DNA of 38,547 nt from Nitrospira sp. Its GTDB lineage: Bacteria; Nitrospirota; Nitrospiria; Nitrospirales; Nitrospiraceae. The stretch is from NCBI GenBank assembly GCA_016788885.1, contig JAEURX010000049.1:1-38547 (forward strand), read 5' to 3'. How positions within the stretch are numbered: the first letter of the stretch is position 1; each line of letters starts with the position of its first letter. Positions 1 through 9,290 of this stretch are shown here, in pieces. The notes under the pieces are model-generated. The model had not been told where the DNA came from, made no database searches, and saw only the letters and a program-made list of their open reading frames with translations. A program made the translations under genes and the position numbers.

Positions 1-94
1 CCTCCTCCGGCACTTCGGCGACAATTGCGCAAATCTTGGTCGTTCCGATATCGAGCCCGACCAGGATATGATCCCGCTTAGACACTCGGCTCAC
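1..94 (-). CDS. ftsA: Cell division protein FtsA (N-terminal fragment)
   Basis: Only the first ~31 codons are in the window; the gene continues beyond base 1. The visible residues include VGLDIGTTKICAIVAE, the phosphate-1 loop of the actin/HSP70 ATPase fold at the usual N-terminal place in FtsA. FtsA is an actin-like protein that tethers FtsZ filaments to the inner membrane and recruits later divisome proteins. The GTG start at 94 overlaps the TGA of ftsQ (GTGA), which favours it over a second in-frame GTG at 85. It is the last dcw gene seen here; ftsZ would be expected next, outside the window. Confidence 0.9.
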   Translation of the reverse strand, partial: MSRVSKRDHILVGLDIGTTKICAIVAEVPEE

Positions 95-963
95 CCCCTT
101 CCCCGAACAATGACGCGGTCGGCAAAGCGAAGATCGATTTCGTTCGCTCTGGCGCCCTCGCCGTCAAAGGCCACATCACGCAGTGCGGGCCGCATTTTGA
201 GAAACCGAGACCATTGCTGATTCATCGACGACTCACTGAACTGGAAGGTCACACCCTGGACCTCGACCACCAGGTTGTTCAAATTCCCCACATTGATATC
301 CGGCCGCCCACCGGTGGTCTGCCCGACCATACGCGCCAGGGCGGCGCCAACCTGCACCGGGCGACGATCTTCGACTTTCCCCTGCGCCAGTCGACGTCCA
401 TCGACACCCGAGAGCATCGGCAGCGTCGGGTCGTCGCTGGACCCGAGATGCGCCAGCAGCACACCCTCGGCATCAGTCAGCAGATTCTCCGCCACCGTCC
501 GGACGACGACCGCCGGCTCGCGCTCCACGATGTCGATATGAATCTCGTGCAACGGCTTCAACACCACGGTCGCGTCCTTGATCCAAGGATGGGTCTTGAC
601 CCGGTCCGCCAACCACGTCGGGTTGATGGAATAGAGCGCGGTATCGGGTTTCAACGCCAGCCGGCCGATCACCTCTTTTCTGGTGACATGATGCAGGCCG
701 TTGACGGACACGGATCGCACCAGAAACCATTCCCTCGTAAGCGGCCCCAGCTCACGCGCCAGGACAAATAACCCGGAACAACCACCGACCAACACCGTCA
801 CCGTGGCGACCACCCGCAAGGAGATGAGCAGGCCTCGGCCCAGTCGTGACCAATATCCGCCTGCCGCGACACCCCGACGGCGATCTGATCCGGACTCCGA
901 ACGGGCATTGGCCCGAGGAGTGACTTTGCTCGGTCGCGCCTTGCGCCACCCCAGCGGCATCAT
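91..963 (-). CDS. ftsQ: Cell division protein FtsQ
   Basis: About 290 residues. A basic cytoplasmic tail of roughly 45 residues is followed by one transmembrane segment (ISLRVVATVTVLVGG region). A POTRA domain comes next (VRSVSVNGLHHVTRKEVIGR to WIKDATVVLKPLHEIHIDIVEREP), then the periplasmic FtsQ/DivIB beta domain. FtsQ links early and late divisome proteins through FtsL/FtsB. The start is the ATG at 963, which overlaps the ddl stop (TAATG); a second ATG follows at once at 960. The frame stays open to 1248 upstream, but that part is antisense-like sequence inside ddl and lacks any FtsQ feature. Family assignment is firm from the POTRA pattern and the position between ddl and ftsA. Confidence 0.9.
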   Translation of the reverse strand: MMPLGWRKARPSKVTPRANARSESGSDRRRGVAAGGYWSRLGRGLLISLRVVATVTVLVGGCSGLFVLARELGPLTREWFLVRSVSVNGLHHVTRKEVIGRLALKPDTALYSINPTWLADRVKTHPWIKDATVVLKPLHEIHIDIVEREPAVVVRTVAENLLTDAEGVLLAHLGSSDDPTLPMLSGVDGRRLAQGKVEDRRPVQVGAALARMVGQTTGGRPDINVGNLNNLVVEVQGVTFQFSESSMNQQWSRFLKMRPALRDVAFDGEGARANEIDLRFADRVIVRGRG

Positions 964-1961
964 TACCTCACGGCTCGAAACGTTCCCGCGCCGGCTCGCC
1001 GGAGCGCGGATTGAAGGATTCGTTCCGTCAAGACATCGTAGGACAGCCCAGCCTTGCCTGCCGCCATCGGCAGCAAACTCGTCTCCGTCATCCCCGGTAC
1101 CGTGTTGATTTCCAATACATAGGGTTTCCCCTTGGGCGTAATGCGAAAATCCACTCGCGCGGCGCCGCTGCACCCCAATGCGTGATAGGTTCGTATCGCC
1201 AGCTGCCTGATCTGTTTGGTCACCGCAGCGGTAAGCGGCGCGGGACACACATACTGCGTCCGGCCTTTTTCATACTTCGCCGAGAAGTCGTAGAATCCAT
1301 CCGGTGCCACAATCTCCACTGCAGGAAGGCCGCTCACCACTCCATCCGCGTCACCCAACAGGGAGACGGTGACTTCGTGTCCGGGGATATAGGCCTCCAC
1401 CATGGCTTCCGCGTCATATCGATGGGCGACTCGCAAGGCCTCTTTCCACTGCGCCGGCTTCCGGACGATGGTCACCCCGATCGTCGATCCCTGACTCGCC
1501 GGCTTCACGACCACCGGCAACTTCAGCTTACAGCCCGTGAGGACGCGTCCCAGCGTAGGCATCGTGCCTCGCAACACCACCGTCCCACGCGGCACCGGGA
1601 TGCCCTGGGCGGCCAATTCCGTCTTGGTCACGACCTTGTGCATGCCGATCGCGCTGGCACGCACGCCGGACCCCGTATAGGGAATGCCGAGGGTCTCCAG
1701 AAATCCCTGGATGGCGCCGTCTTCCCCGCCCGGTCCATGTAATGCCAGGAAGGCCACCTCTATCGCTTGTTCTTGCAACGTTTGGGATAACCCCGGACCC
1801 ACATCGATGGCCACGGCATCGTAGCCGCTGCGGACAAGAGACCGGTACACGGCTTCGCCGGTCTTAAGGGACACCTCGCGCTCCGAGGACTGGCCTCCCA
1901 TCAACACACCGATTTTCGAACGAGTCAGCGGCTTCCGTTCCGTCACATCCACTCCCTTCAT
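963..1961 (-). CDS. ddl: D-alanine--D-alanine ligase
   Basis: 332 residues, normal for Ddl. It makes the D-Ala-D-Ala dipeptide used by MurF, in the cytoplasm, with ATP. Visible family signatures are VLMGGQSSEREVSLKTG near the N-terminus, an ATP-grasp core (VVVKPASQGSTIGVTIV), and the C-terminal metal/substrate loop LEINTVPGMTETSLLPMAAG. The ATG at 1961 lies 9 bases after the murB stop, and no strong Shine-Dalgarno is visible, suggesting translational coupling. Its stop overlaps the ftsQ start by one base. The murB-ddl-ftsQ-ftsA order is a common dcw arrangement (ddlB position). Confidence 0.95.
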   Translation of the reverse strand: MKGVDVTERKPLTRSKIGVLMGGQSSEREVSLKTGEAVYRSLVRSGYDAVAIDVGPGLSQTLQEQAIEVAFLALHGPGGEDGAIQGFLETLGIPYTGSGVRASAIGMHKVVTKTELAAQGIPVPRGTVVLRGTMPTLGRVLTGCKLKLPVVVKPASQGSTIGVTIVRKPAQWKEALRVAHRYDAEAMVEAYIPGHEVTVSLLGDADGVVSGLPAVEIVAPDGFYDFSAKYEKGRTQYVCPAPLTAAVTKQIRQLAIRTYHALGCSGAARVDFRITPKGKPYVLEINTVPGMTETSLLPMAAGKAGLSYDVLTERILQSALRRAGAGTFRAVR

Positions 1962-1970
1962 CGATCTGCG

Positions 1971-2918
1971 TCAGGCCTGACCGACCACCTTCAATTCCAA
2001 TTCCAGAGTGACGCCCGAGGCTTTTTTGACTCCGGCTCGAACTTTCCTGATCAGAGCCAGCACATCTGCCGCACGCGCATGGCCGACATTCACCATGAAG
2101 TTCGCGTGTTTTTCAGACACCTGCGCATCCCCGACACGCGCGCCCTTGAGGCCCGCCGCATCCACCAGGCGGCCGGCCGAATCCTGTGGAGGGTTCTTGA
2201 ACACACAGCCGGCGCTCGGCAAGGTCAACGGCTGGGTGTCCTTGCGATACTGGAGATAGTCCTTCACCGTCTTTTCAATGCGCGCATGATCGCCCGGCTT
2301 CATCTGCAACCAAACCCCAGCGACAATGCCGCGTGGCAGATGGGCCCGCCGATAGCTGAAGGGGATCTCGCCGGCAGGAATGTCTACGACCCGACCCTTC
2401 ACGTCCACCATGCGCACGGCTTTGAGCGCGTCTTTCATTTCTCCCAGTCGCGTCCCCGCGTTCATCACCACACACCCGGCTACCGTGCCAGGAATTCCGG
2501 CACCCCACTCCAATCCGCTCAAACCACGGCGGATCGCATACCCGATCAACGTCGGCATGCCCACGCCCCCGTCCACATAGAGCACATGGCCTGGATCCTG
2601 ACGGATGGTCTTGAGGTGCCGAAGGCTGACCACGATTCCCCGGATTCCTCCGTCACGAACGAGCACATTCGTGCCGCCCAACACGAAAATCGAGATGCGT
2701 TCGGCGCGAGCGTTCTCCACCACCCGACACAAGTCGTCCACATCGACCGGTTCCACCAAGACTTCCGCCGGCCCACCGATACGGAACGAGGTGAAGTCTT
2801 GCAACGAGGCCTCATATGTGATCGTCCCACGGACTCCCTCAAACAGGCGCGCCCAGTCTTGCTTCGTTCTTTTCACTCGCTCCCTACGCACCACACCTGT
2901 CTTAGTTCCAGACTTCAC
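1971..2918 (-). CDS. murB: UDP-N-acetylenolpyruvoylglucosamine reductase MurB
   Basis: 315 residues. This FAD enzyme uses NADPH to reduce UDP-GlcNAc-enolpyruvate to UDP-MurNAc. The N-terminal FAD domain shows TSFRIGGPAEVLVEP and VLGGTNVLVRDGGIRG. GLEWGAGIPGTVAGCVVMNAG contains the phosphate-binding loop. FSYRRAHLPRG and the catalytic SAGCVFKNPP segment follow, then the C-terminal substrate domain (GDAQVSEKHANFMVN). Length and the short middle region suit a type II MurB. The start is GTG at 2918, 4 bases after the murC stop; upstream ATGs near 2923-2926 run straight into a stop. Confidence in family is very high, in the exact start moderate. Confidence 0.95.
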   Translation of the reverse strand: MKSGTKTGVVRRERVKRTKQDWARLFEGVRGTITYEASLQDFTSFRIGGPAEVLVEPVDVDDLCRVVENARAERISIFVLGGTNVLVRDGGIRGIVVSLRHLKTIRQDPGHVLYVDGGVGMPTLIGYAIRRGLSGLEWGAGIPGTVAGCVVMNAGTRLGEMKDALKAVRMVDVKGRVVDIPAGEIPFSYRRAHLPRGIVAGVWLQMKPGDHARIEKTVKDYLQYRKDTQPLTLPSAGCVFKNPPQDSAGRLVDAAGLKGARVGDAQVSEKHANFMVNVGHARAADVLALIRKVRAGVKKASGVTLELELKVVGQA

Positions 2919-2922
2919 GACA

Positions 2923-4308
2923 TCATTGCGCAGGCAACCGGTCGAGGATCGCCAGCCCCGCTTTCCAGATGTCCCCTGCTCCGAGCGTGATCACAAGATC
3001 ACCGGATTTCAATGTCGGCAGTACCCGATCGGCAATCTCTTCCTTGCGCTCAATAAACGTGGCCGAGGGATGGCCGGCCGCCCGCACGGCATCCACCAAT
3101 TTCGCACCGGACACGCCGGGAATCGGCTGTTCACCCGCGGCATAAATCTCCGTCATGAAGAGCGCGTCGGCCTGATCGAACGCATGGGAGAATTCCTGGA
3201 CCAAGTCGCGTGACCGGCTGTACCGATGGGGTTGGAACAACACGACCACCCGACGGTCCCACCCCTGCTTCGCGGCAGCAATCGTCGCCCGCACCTCGGT
3301 CGGATGATGACCATAATCGTCCACGACCATGATGCCGGACTTTTCTCCGCGCAAGTGAAAGCGCCGCTCCACGCCGCTGAATGCCGCAAGCCCTTTCCGG
3401 ATGAGATCGACCGGAATATCCAACTCCATCCCGATGGCGATAGCGATCAGAGAATTCGACACGTTGTGAATACCGGGAATGCTCAACCGGAACGGACCGA
3501 GATTGCGGCCGCGGAAGAACACGCGAAACTCCGAGCCCCACTGCCGCAACGTAATATCGGTGGCGCGAAAATCCGGCACGTGGTCGGGAAATTCGTTCAA
3601 CCCGTAGGTCTGGTATCGTTTGACCACCCGCGGCAGCAAGTTGCGCAGCCGCTCATCGTCCGAACAGAGCACGGCTAGTCCATAAAACGGCACCTTATTC
3701 ACAAACTCGAGAAAACTGTCGTTGAGCCGCTCCATGCTGCCGTAATGATCCAAATGCTCGCGATCGATATTGGTCACGGCCGCGATCGTCGGCGCCAAAC
3801 GCAGGAACGAGCCGTCGCTTTCGTCCGCTTCAGCGATGAGGAGGTCGCCTCGCCCCAATCGGGCATGACTGCCAAGGGCATTCACCTTCCCTCCGATCAC
3901 CATCGTGGGGTCCAGCCCGCCCTGTGCCAACACATTCGCCACCATCGAGGTCGTCGTCGTCTTGCCGTGCGCGCCGGCAATGGCCACGCCGAACTTCAGG
4001 CGCATCAACTCCGCGAGCATCTCCGCGCGCGGGATGACCGGGATCTGCCGCGCCTTGGCGGCGACGACTTCGGGGTTGGTCGCTGCCACCGCGGAGGAAA
4101 TGACCACCACCTGCGCTTCGCCGATGTTCGCTTCATGGTGGCCGACGGCGATCCGTCCGCCCAATTCTTCCAACCGTCGCGTCGTTTCCGACTGGCTCAA
4201 ATCCGACCCGCTGACCTTGTAGCCCAGCGTCAACAGCACCTCGGCGATGCCGCTCATTCCGGATCCGCCGATTCCCACCAGATGAATATGTTGTGTCTTT
4301 CTGAACAT
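2923..4308 (-). CDS. murC: UDP-N-acetylmuramate--L-alanine ligase MurC
   Basis: 461 residues from the chosen ATG at 4308. MurC adds L-Ala to UDP-MurNAc with ATP, the first amino-acid step of the peptide stem. The protein opens with HIHLVGIGGSGMSGIAEVL (UDP-binding Rossmann loop). It has the Mur ligase P-loop AGAHGKTTTT at residues 111-120, AEADESDGSF, and the C-terminal part with VVVLFQPHRYSR. The frame stays open upstream to 4422, but those 38 residues are low-complexity and polar, and precede the canonical MurC start. An AGGAG and an AAGGCGG stretch lie upstream of the ATG at 4308. An 82-bp non-coding gap separates it from murG. Confidence 0.95.
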   Translation of the reverse strand: MFRKTQHIHLVGIGGSGMSGIAEVLLTLGYKVSGSDLSQSETTRRLEELGGRIAVGHHEANIGEAQVVVISSAVAATNPEVVAAKARQIPVIPRAEMLAELMRLKFGVAIAGAHGKTTTTSMVANVLAQGGLDPTMVIGGKVNALGSHARLGRGDLLIAEADESDGSFLRLAPTIAAVTNIDREHLDHYGSMERLNDSFLEFVNKVPFYGLAVLCSDDERLRNLLPRVVKRYQTYGLNEFPDHVPDFRATDITLRQWGSEFRVFFRGRNLGPFRLSIPGIHNVSNSLIAIAIGMELDIPVDLIRKGLAAFSGVERRFHLRGEKSGIMVVDDYGHHPTEVRATIAAAKQGWDRRVVVLFQPHRYSRSRDLVQEFSHAFDQADALFMTEIYAAGEQPIPGVSGAKLVDAVRAAGHPSATFIERKEEIADRVLPTLKSGDLVITLGAGDIWKAGLAILDRLPAQ

Positions 4309-4390
4309 CGCTGTCCGCCTTAGCTCCTGTCCACGAAATGGTCTGTGCGTGCCGCTCCCGCTCTCCTGGTGCTTCTGCCGCTCCCGCTGT

Positions 4391-5512
4391 TCATAGGGCG
4401 CGCGCGCTTGCGCTGGCCTCATGGCGCCTCCTCATGACGTCGTAGCATTCCCGCACGATGGTTTCCGCCGCATCGCTCCGTCGCATCTCCCAACTGTGTC
4501 GGCTCATGCTCTGCAACCGCCCGGGCTCGGTGAAGATCCCACTGATCGATTGCGCCAGCCCCGCGCCGGTCAACTCGGCTTGCGGCAACAGGACAGCCCC
4601 TCCGGCTTTCGCCATCACTTCCGCATTCCGCAGTTGGTGATTGTAGATCGCGGTCGGAAGAGGAATCAGAATAGCCGGCTTGCCGCAGACGGTGAGTTCG
4701 GCGATCGTCATCGCTCCGGACCTGGCCACGACCAGATCCGCATCCCGAAGCACCGTTGGCATGTCATATAGAAACGGCACGACCTGCGCAGACATGCCGG
4801 CCTGCTCATAGGCCGCGAGCACTCTGGCGTGATCGGCCTCTCCTGTTTGATGGGTGATTCTCAGGCCATCCTTCAGGGCGCTGAGTCGAGGCAACGCCTC
4901 GATGACTGCTGAGTTGATGGCCTTGGCGCCCTGACTCCCCCCGAAGATCAAGAGATGCCGCGATCCTTCCACAGCGGCGGGCTCGGATGACGGAGCGAGA
5001 GATTCCAAAAACGCGCGCCGCACCGGATTGCCGACCACACGGGTCTTGTGACGATCGAACCATTGCAGGGTCGATTCGAATGCGACAAACACCCGTTGCA
5101 CCAGCGGCGCCACAGCTTTATTCGCCATGCCCGGATAGGCATTTGGTTCCAGAATCACCCCGGGGATGCGGCGGAGACATGCCGCCACCAACATCGCCGG
5201 GCTGGTGTACCCTCCCACCCCGAACACGAGATCCGCGCCCTGCTGCTTAAGGATCCGCAGCGATTGCCACAAACTAACCGGCAGCGTGAGCAAAGCTTTC
5301 ACCATCTCGACCGGGCTTTTTCCCATCAACGGATTGGCGGTGATGCACTGCAACGGAAATCCTTCGTGGGCCAACACTTTGCGCTCGATCCCTCGGGTCG
5401 TCCCGACGAACAGAATACGCGTCGAAGGATCCCGTCGGACAAACTCCCGCGCCACGGCAATGGCCGGATACAGATGGCCTCCCGTTCCGCCGGCTGCAAT
5501 CACAATGGTCAT
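4391..5512 (-). CDS. murG: UDP-GlcNAc:lipid I N-acetylglucosaminyltransferase MurG
   Basis: 373 residues. MurG (GT28, GT-B fold) adds GlcNAc to lipid I at the inner face of the membrane, making lipid II. The N-terminus TIVIAAGGTGGHLYPA holds the GGTGGH loop at residues 8-13. VFGVGGYTSPAMLVAA, the LIFGGSQGA hinge region and VARSGAMTIAELTVCGKPAILIPLP (donor-binding) follow in the right order. The ATG at 5512 overlaps the ftsW stop as ATGA. The frame is open further upstream to 6085, but that is the antisense/offset shadow of ftsW and carries no MurG residues. Confidence 0.96.
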   Translation of the reverse strand: MTIVIAAGGTGGHLYPAIAVAREFVRRDPSTRILFVGTTRGIERKVLAHEGFPLQCITANPLMGKSPVEMVKALLTLPVSLWQSLRILKQQGADLVFGVGGYTSPAMLVAACLRRIPGVILEPNAYPGMANKAVAPLVQRVFVAFESTLQWFDRHKTRVVGNPVRRAFLESLAPSSEPAAVEGSRHLLIFGGSQGAKAINSAVIEALPRLSALKDGLRITHQTGEADHARVLAAYEQAGMSAQVVPFLYDMPTVLRDADLVVARSGAMTIAELTVCGKPAILIPLPTAIYNHQLRNAEVMAKAGGAVLLPQAELTGAGLAQSISGIFTEPGRLQSMSRHSWEMRRSDAAETIVRECYDVMRRRHEASASARAL

Positions 5513-6717
5513 TCCGTCATCACCCCGCGTTTCCGTGTCCCACGCGGCGGTCCGCCGTCCTGCCCACCCTGTCGGTCCCGCGAAATACTCAGGAGAAGTC
5601 CCACCCCAAACAAATTGGCCACCAAAGACGAGCCACCATAACTGACGAACGGCAGGGTCAGCCCCTTCGTGGGCAATAACCCGGTGACGACGCCGGCATT
5701 GACCAATGCCTGCATGCCGATCAACATGGTGATGCCCATCGCCAAATGGCGGCCGAACGGATTGCGAGCCCGGCTCGCAATCTGAAAACCCTTGATGACA
5801 AACAGGCCGAACAGCAGCATGATGGTCACCGTGCCCATCAAGCCCAATTCTTCTCCGACCAGAGCCAGCACAAAGTCGGTATGCGCTTCCGGCAGGAAGA
5901 ATAACTTCTGTTTGCCTTCGCCCAGCCCCACACCGAATGGACCACCGCTGCCGAAGGCCAGAAAGGATTGATTGATCTGATAACCGGACCCGGTCGGATC
6001 TTTCGCCGAACTGAGAAATTCCATCACACGTTGTCGCCGGTAGCTGGACCCTAAAATCAATGCTGCGACCGCCGGCACGGCACACAACGCCAGCATGCCC
6101 AAATGCTTGAAGCGTGCCCCCGCCAGAAAGAGCAACGTCACCACCACGAGGCCCATCACCACGACGGTGCCCAGGTCCGGCTCCAGCAGCACCAAGCCGC
6201 TCAGCATGCCAATGACGATCAGCGGTGGCAACAAGCCGCGCGCAAACTGGGTAATCTGATCCTGCTTCTTGGTCAGATAGGCCGCCACATAGATGACGGC
6301 GACGAACTTTGCCAACTCGGCCGGCTGGATATTGATCGGCCCCAGGTGCAGCCAGCGCCGTGCGCCCTTCGCTACATTGCCGAGCGACGGAATCAGCACC
6401 AAGATCAACAAGAGGGTGCCCCCGCAGAGCAGCGGAATCGCCAACTTCTTCCAGATCGTGTAATCGATCCGCGAGATCACGTGCATGACCAGCAGGCCGG
6501 CAACCAACCAGGCTACCTGACGCTTGAGGAAATACCAGGGGTCGTGAAAGCGGTTGCCCGCTACCACCGCGCTGGCGCTGAACACCATCACCACCCCGAT
6601 CAGGGCGAGCACCAGCGTCACCGCCAGGAGCGCCGGATCCACCGGCACGCGCTTGGATGCCCGCTGGCTCGAAGTCGACCAGGGCAACGTCAGTGTCCCG
6701 AGCGCATGCTGTCCCAT
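5509..6717 (-). CDS. ftsW: Lipid II polymerase / SEDS protein FtsW
   Basis: 402 residues with about ten hydrophobic segments. SEDS family glycosyltransferase that works with FtsI at the septum to polymerise lipid II. Typical FtsW signatures are VMVFSASAVVA near the N-terminus, GARRWLHLGPINIQPAELAK, the loop GVGLGEGKQKLFFLPEAHTD, and LPFVSYGGSSLVANLFGVGLLL near the C-terminus. The ATG at 6717 is preceded by a GGGAGG-type ribosome site. The position between murD and murG is the standard dcw place for FtsW rather than RodA. Confidence 0.95.
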   Translation of the reverse strand: MGQHALGTLTLPWSTSSQRASKRVPVDPALLAVTLVLALIGVVMVFSASAVVAGNRFHDPWYFLKRQVAWLVAGLLVMHVISRIDYTIWKKLAIPLLCGGTLLLILVLIPSLGNVAKGARRWLHLGPINIQPAELAKFVAVIYVAAYLTKKQDQITQFARGLLPPLIVIGMLSGLVLLEPDLGTVVVMGLVVVTLLFLAGARFKHLGMLALCAVPAVAALILGSSYRRQRVMEFLSSAKDPTGSGYQINQSFLAFGSGGPFGVGLGEGKQKLFFLPEAHTDFVLALVGEELGLMGTVTIMLLFGLFVIKGFQIASRARNPFGRHLAMGITMLIGMQALVNAGVVTGLLPTKGLTLPFVSYGGSSLVANLFGVGLLLSISRDRQGGQDGGPPRGTRKRGVMTE

Positions 6718-6751
6718 CGTTCAGCTGCCGTTCCTCCCTGTCGCTTCAGGC

Positions 6752-8140
6752 TTATGCCGGAAGCGCCTGCACCAACGCCTTGAATTGACGACCTCGATCT
6801 TGATAGTCCGCGAACATGTCGAAACTGGCGCAGGCCGGCGAGAGCAAGACCACCTCGCCGGGCTGCGCCTCGCGAGCAGCAAGCTCCACGGCTTCGCGGA
6901 GAGTCGCTGCAGGACGACACCGGTCGAAATCCCCCATCGCCGCTTGAATGCGGCCCGCTGCTTCCCCGATCAAAATGAGTCCCTTGACCCGCTCCCGGAT
7001 AGCCCCCTCCAGCCGAGAAAAGTCTCCACCCTTATCGCGACCGCCCGCGATCAACCAGATGGGTTGTTCGATCCCCTCCAAGGCCTTCAGGACCGCATCG
7101 ACGTTCGTACCCTTCGAATCATTGACGAACCGTACCCCGCGACGCTCGCGTACCACTTCCAGGGCATGCTCCAATCCGGGGAACGAACGCAGCACCGCCC
7201 GGATCGCCTCAAGAGAGCATCCGCAAAGCAGGCCATAGGTGACCGCCGCCATGACGTTCTCTACGTTGTGCAGCCCGATCAACCGCATATCGCTGCGACG
7301 GCAGACTTCCTCGCGTGTGCCGCGCACGGTGGTGACGATCAGATCGCCGTCCAAGACCGTAGCCCCTGCCACACCGGACACCGCGGCCCCGCCTCGGCTG
7401 AATCCAAGGACCGTGCCTTTGGTGCGCCCACGAAGCGCTGCCACACGCCCGTCGTCCAAGTTGAACAACGAATAGTCGCCGGCGGTTTGATTGGCAAAGA
7501 TGCGCGCCTTGGCGGCCACATAGTCGTCCACCGAGGCATAGCGATCCATATGGTCCAAGGTGACGTTCAAGATCGACGCGATCCAAGGATGAAAGTGCTC
7601 AATAGTCTCGAGCTGAAAGCTGGACACCTCGAACACCGCATACTCGTAGGGCGCGGGACTACCCGCTTTCGCCTGCACGCAGGCCAAGGCCGCTTCACTG
7701 GCTGCGATGCCGAGATTGCCGCCGACAAAGGCGCGCGTGCCGCTTTCCTGAAGAAACTTCCCGATGAGCGTCACGGTCGTGCTTTTGCCGTTGGTGCCGG
7801 TCACGGCCACAATCGGCGCGGTCATAAAACGCGAGGCCAACTCCAGTTCCCCGATGACCCGGACTCCACGAGCGCGCACGCGATTGAGCGCCTCCAGCTG
7901 AGTGGGCACTCCTGGACTGATCACCACAAGGTCTGCGCCCTCAAGGGCAGATTCATACTGAGCCCCCACCTTGACCGCAATGCTTGACCGGTCCAATTGG
8001 GAGAGGATGGCCGTAAGCTCCTGCGGTTCTTTCCGGTCGGCCACGGTGACCCGCGCGCCGAGGTGATTCAAAAGCCGCGCAGCCCCGACTCCGCTTCTGG
8101 CAAGACCGACGACCGTGACCTGAAGATCCTTGACGTTCAT
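6752..8140 (-). CDS. murD: UDP-N-acetylmuramoyl-L-alanine--D-glutamate ligase MurD
   Basis: 462 residues. MurD adds D-Glu to UDP-MurNAc-L-Ala with ATP. The N-terminal Rossmann domain starts [24 protein letters not shown] is followed by the P-loop GTNGKSTT at residues 115-122. The central domain has [29 protein letters not shown], and the C-terminal domain has [19 protein letters not shown] and [19 protein letters not shown], which is characteristic of MurD. The ATG at 8140 is 10 bases after the mraY stop. Confidence 0.96.
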   Translation of the reverse strand: MNVKDLQVTVVGLARSGVGAARLLNHLGARVTVADRKEPQELTAILSQLDRSSIAVKVGAQYESALEGADLVVISPGVPTQLEALNRVRARGVRVIGELELASRFMTAPIVAVTGTNGKSTTVTLIGKFLQESGTRAFVGGNLGIAASEAALACVQAKAGSPAPYEYAVFEVSSFQLETIEHFHPWIASILNVTLDHMDRYASVDDYVAAKARIFANQTAGDYSLFNLDDGRVAALRGRTKGTVLGFSRGGAAVSGVAGATVLDGDLIVTTVRGTREEVCRRSDMRLIGLHNVENVMAAVTYGLLCGCSLEAIRAVLRSFPGLEHALEVVRERRGVRFVNDSKGTNVDAVLKALEGIEQPIWLIAGGRDKGGDFSRLEGAIRERVKGLILIGEAAGRIQAAMGDFDRCRPAATLREAVELAAREAQPGEVVLLSPACASFDMFADYQDRGRQFKALVQALPA

Positions 8141-8150
8141 GAATCCCCGT

Positions 8151-9227
8151 CTACCGCAGTTTGAGCGTGCTCAAACTGAGCAAGGCCAACAAAATGGCAA
8201 TGATCCACAGTCGCACCACGACTTTCGGCTCATCCCACCCCTTCATCTCGAAGTGATGGTGAATGGGCGCCATGTTAAAGATGCGCTTCCCGCGCAGTTT
8301 GTACGACCCGACCTGCAGGATGACCGAGAGCGCCTCAATGACGAACACACCCCCGACCAGCAGCAACAGGAGTTCGTGCTTACTGATCGCCGCCACGGTA
8401 CCGAGCGCGGCGCCCAATGGCAGCGAGCCGACATCCCCCATGAAGACGGAAGCCGGATAGGTATTGAACCAGAGAAATCCCAAACTTGATCCCAGAATGG
8501 CTCCGGTAAAAATCGCGATTTCTCCTGCGCCTTCGATGTAGGGAATGAGCAAGTATTCAGCCATGACGCGGTTCCCCGTGACATAGGCGACAATCGTGTA
8601 GGCCAGCGAGGCGATCATGACCGGACCGATCGCCAGGCCATCGAGTCCGTCCGTCAAATTGACGGCGTTCGAGCTGCCGACGATGACAAGAATGACGAAG
8701 ACGATGTAGAACCAGCCCAAATCCGGCGTGAAATATTTGAAGAACGGCACGCTGAGTTTCGTCGTATAACTCGGCAAGGTGTAGAGAAACACACCGATCG
8801 CCAAGGCCACCAGAAACTGACCGGTAAATTTCTGCGCCGCCGACAGCCCCTTGGATTGACGCTTGATGAACTTCAAGTAGTCGTCGGCAAATCCCACCGC
8901 ACCGAATCCCACCGTCGCCACCACGACCAGCCACACGTACCGGTTGGTCATGTCGGCCCACAACAGCGTCGACAACACGACGGCGAAAATGATGAGAATG
9001 CCACCCATCGTCGGCGTTCCGCTCTTGGCCAAGTGCCGCTTCGGCCCATCGTCGCGAATTTGCTGGCCGAGCTTGATTTCCTGCAGCTTCCGGATCACCC
9101 AGGGGGCCATCACAAACGCAATCAGAAACGCCGTGACCGCGGCATAGATGATTCGAAAACTCTGGTATCGAAAGACGTTCAGAAACGAGAACTGTGTGTG
9201 TAGAGGATACAGCCAGTTGTATAACAT
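8151..9227 (-). CDS. mraY: Phospho-N-acetylmuramoyl-pentapeptide transferase MraY
   Basis: 358 residues, a polytopic membrane enzyme of the usual MraY length. It transfers phospho-MurNAc-pentapeptide from UDP to undecaprenyl phosphate (lipid I). Diagnostic motifs are [10 protein letters not shown], the Asp-rich [50 protein letters not shown], and the His loop [13 protein letters not shown]. The ATG at 9227 follows a 63-bp non-coding gap after murF, one of the longer gaps in the cluster. Confidence 0.97.
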   Translation of the reverse strand: MLYNWLYPLHTQFSFLNVFRYQSFRIIYAAVTAFLIAFVMAPWVIRKLQEIKLGQQIRDDGPKRHLAKSGTPTMGGILIIFAVVLSTLLWADMTNRYVWLVVVATVGFGAVGFADDYLKFIKRQSKGLSAAQKFTGQFLVALAIGVFLYTLPSYTTKLSVPFFKYFTPDLGWFYIVFVILVIVGSSNAVNLTDGLDGLAIGPVMIASLAYTIVAYVTGNRVMAEYLLIPYIEGAGEIAIFTGAILGSSLGFLWFNTYPASVFMGDVGSLPLGAALGTVAAISKHELLLLLVGGVFVIEALSVILQVGSYKLRGKRIFNMAPIHHHFEMKGWDEPKVVVRLWIIAILLALLSLSTLKLR

Positions 9228-9290
9228 CCTACGGCATCTTTGCCTGCCTTCGATCAGCAGGCCCCCGAAATCCTATGTCTACGCCCACCA

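Noticed and set aside
964..1248. N-terminal extension of FtsQ
   Set aside because: Overlaps conserved ddl coding sequence; the FtsQ features begin after the ATG at 963, which is coupled to the ddl stop.
5513..6085. N-terminal extension of MurG
   Set aside because: It is an out-of-frame reading of ftsW; the GGTGGH loop must be near the N-terminus.
6554..7987. Long plus-strand open frame (477 codons) opposite ftsW/murD
   Set aside because: It lies antisense to two well-conserved genes; the translation is Arg/His/Gln-rich with no family features, as expected from GC-rich coding DNA read backwards.
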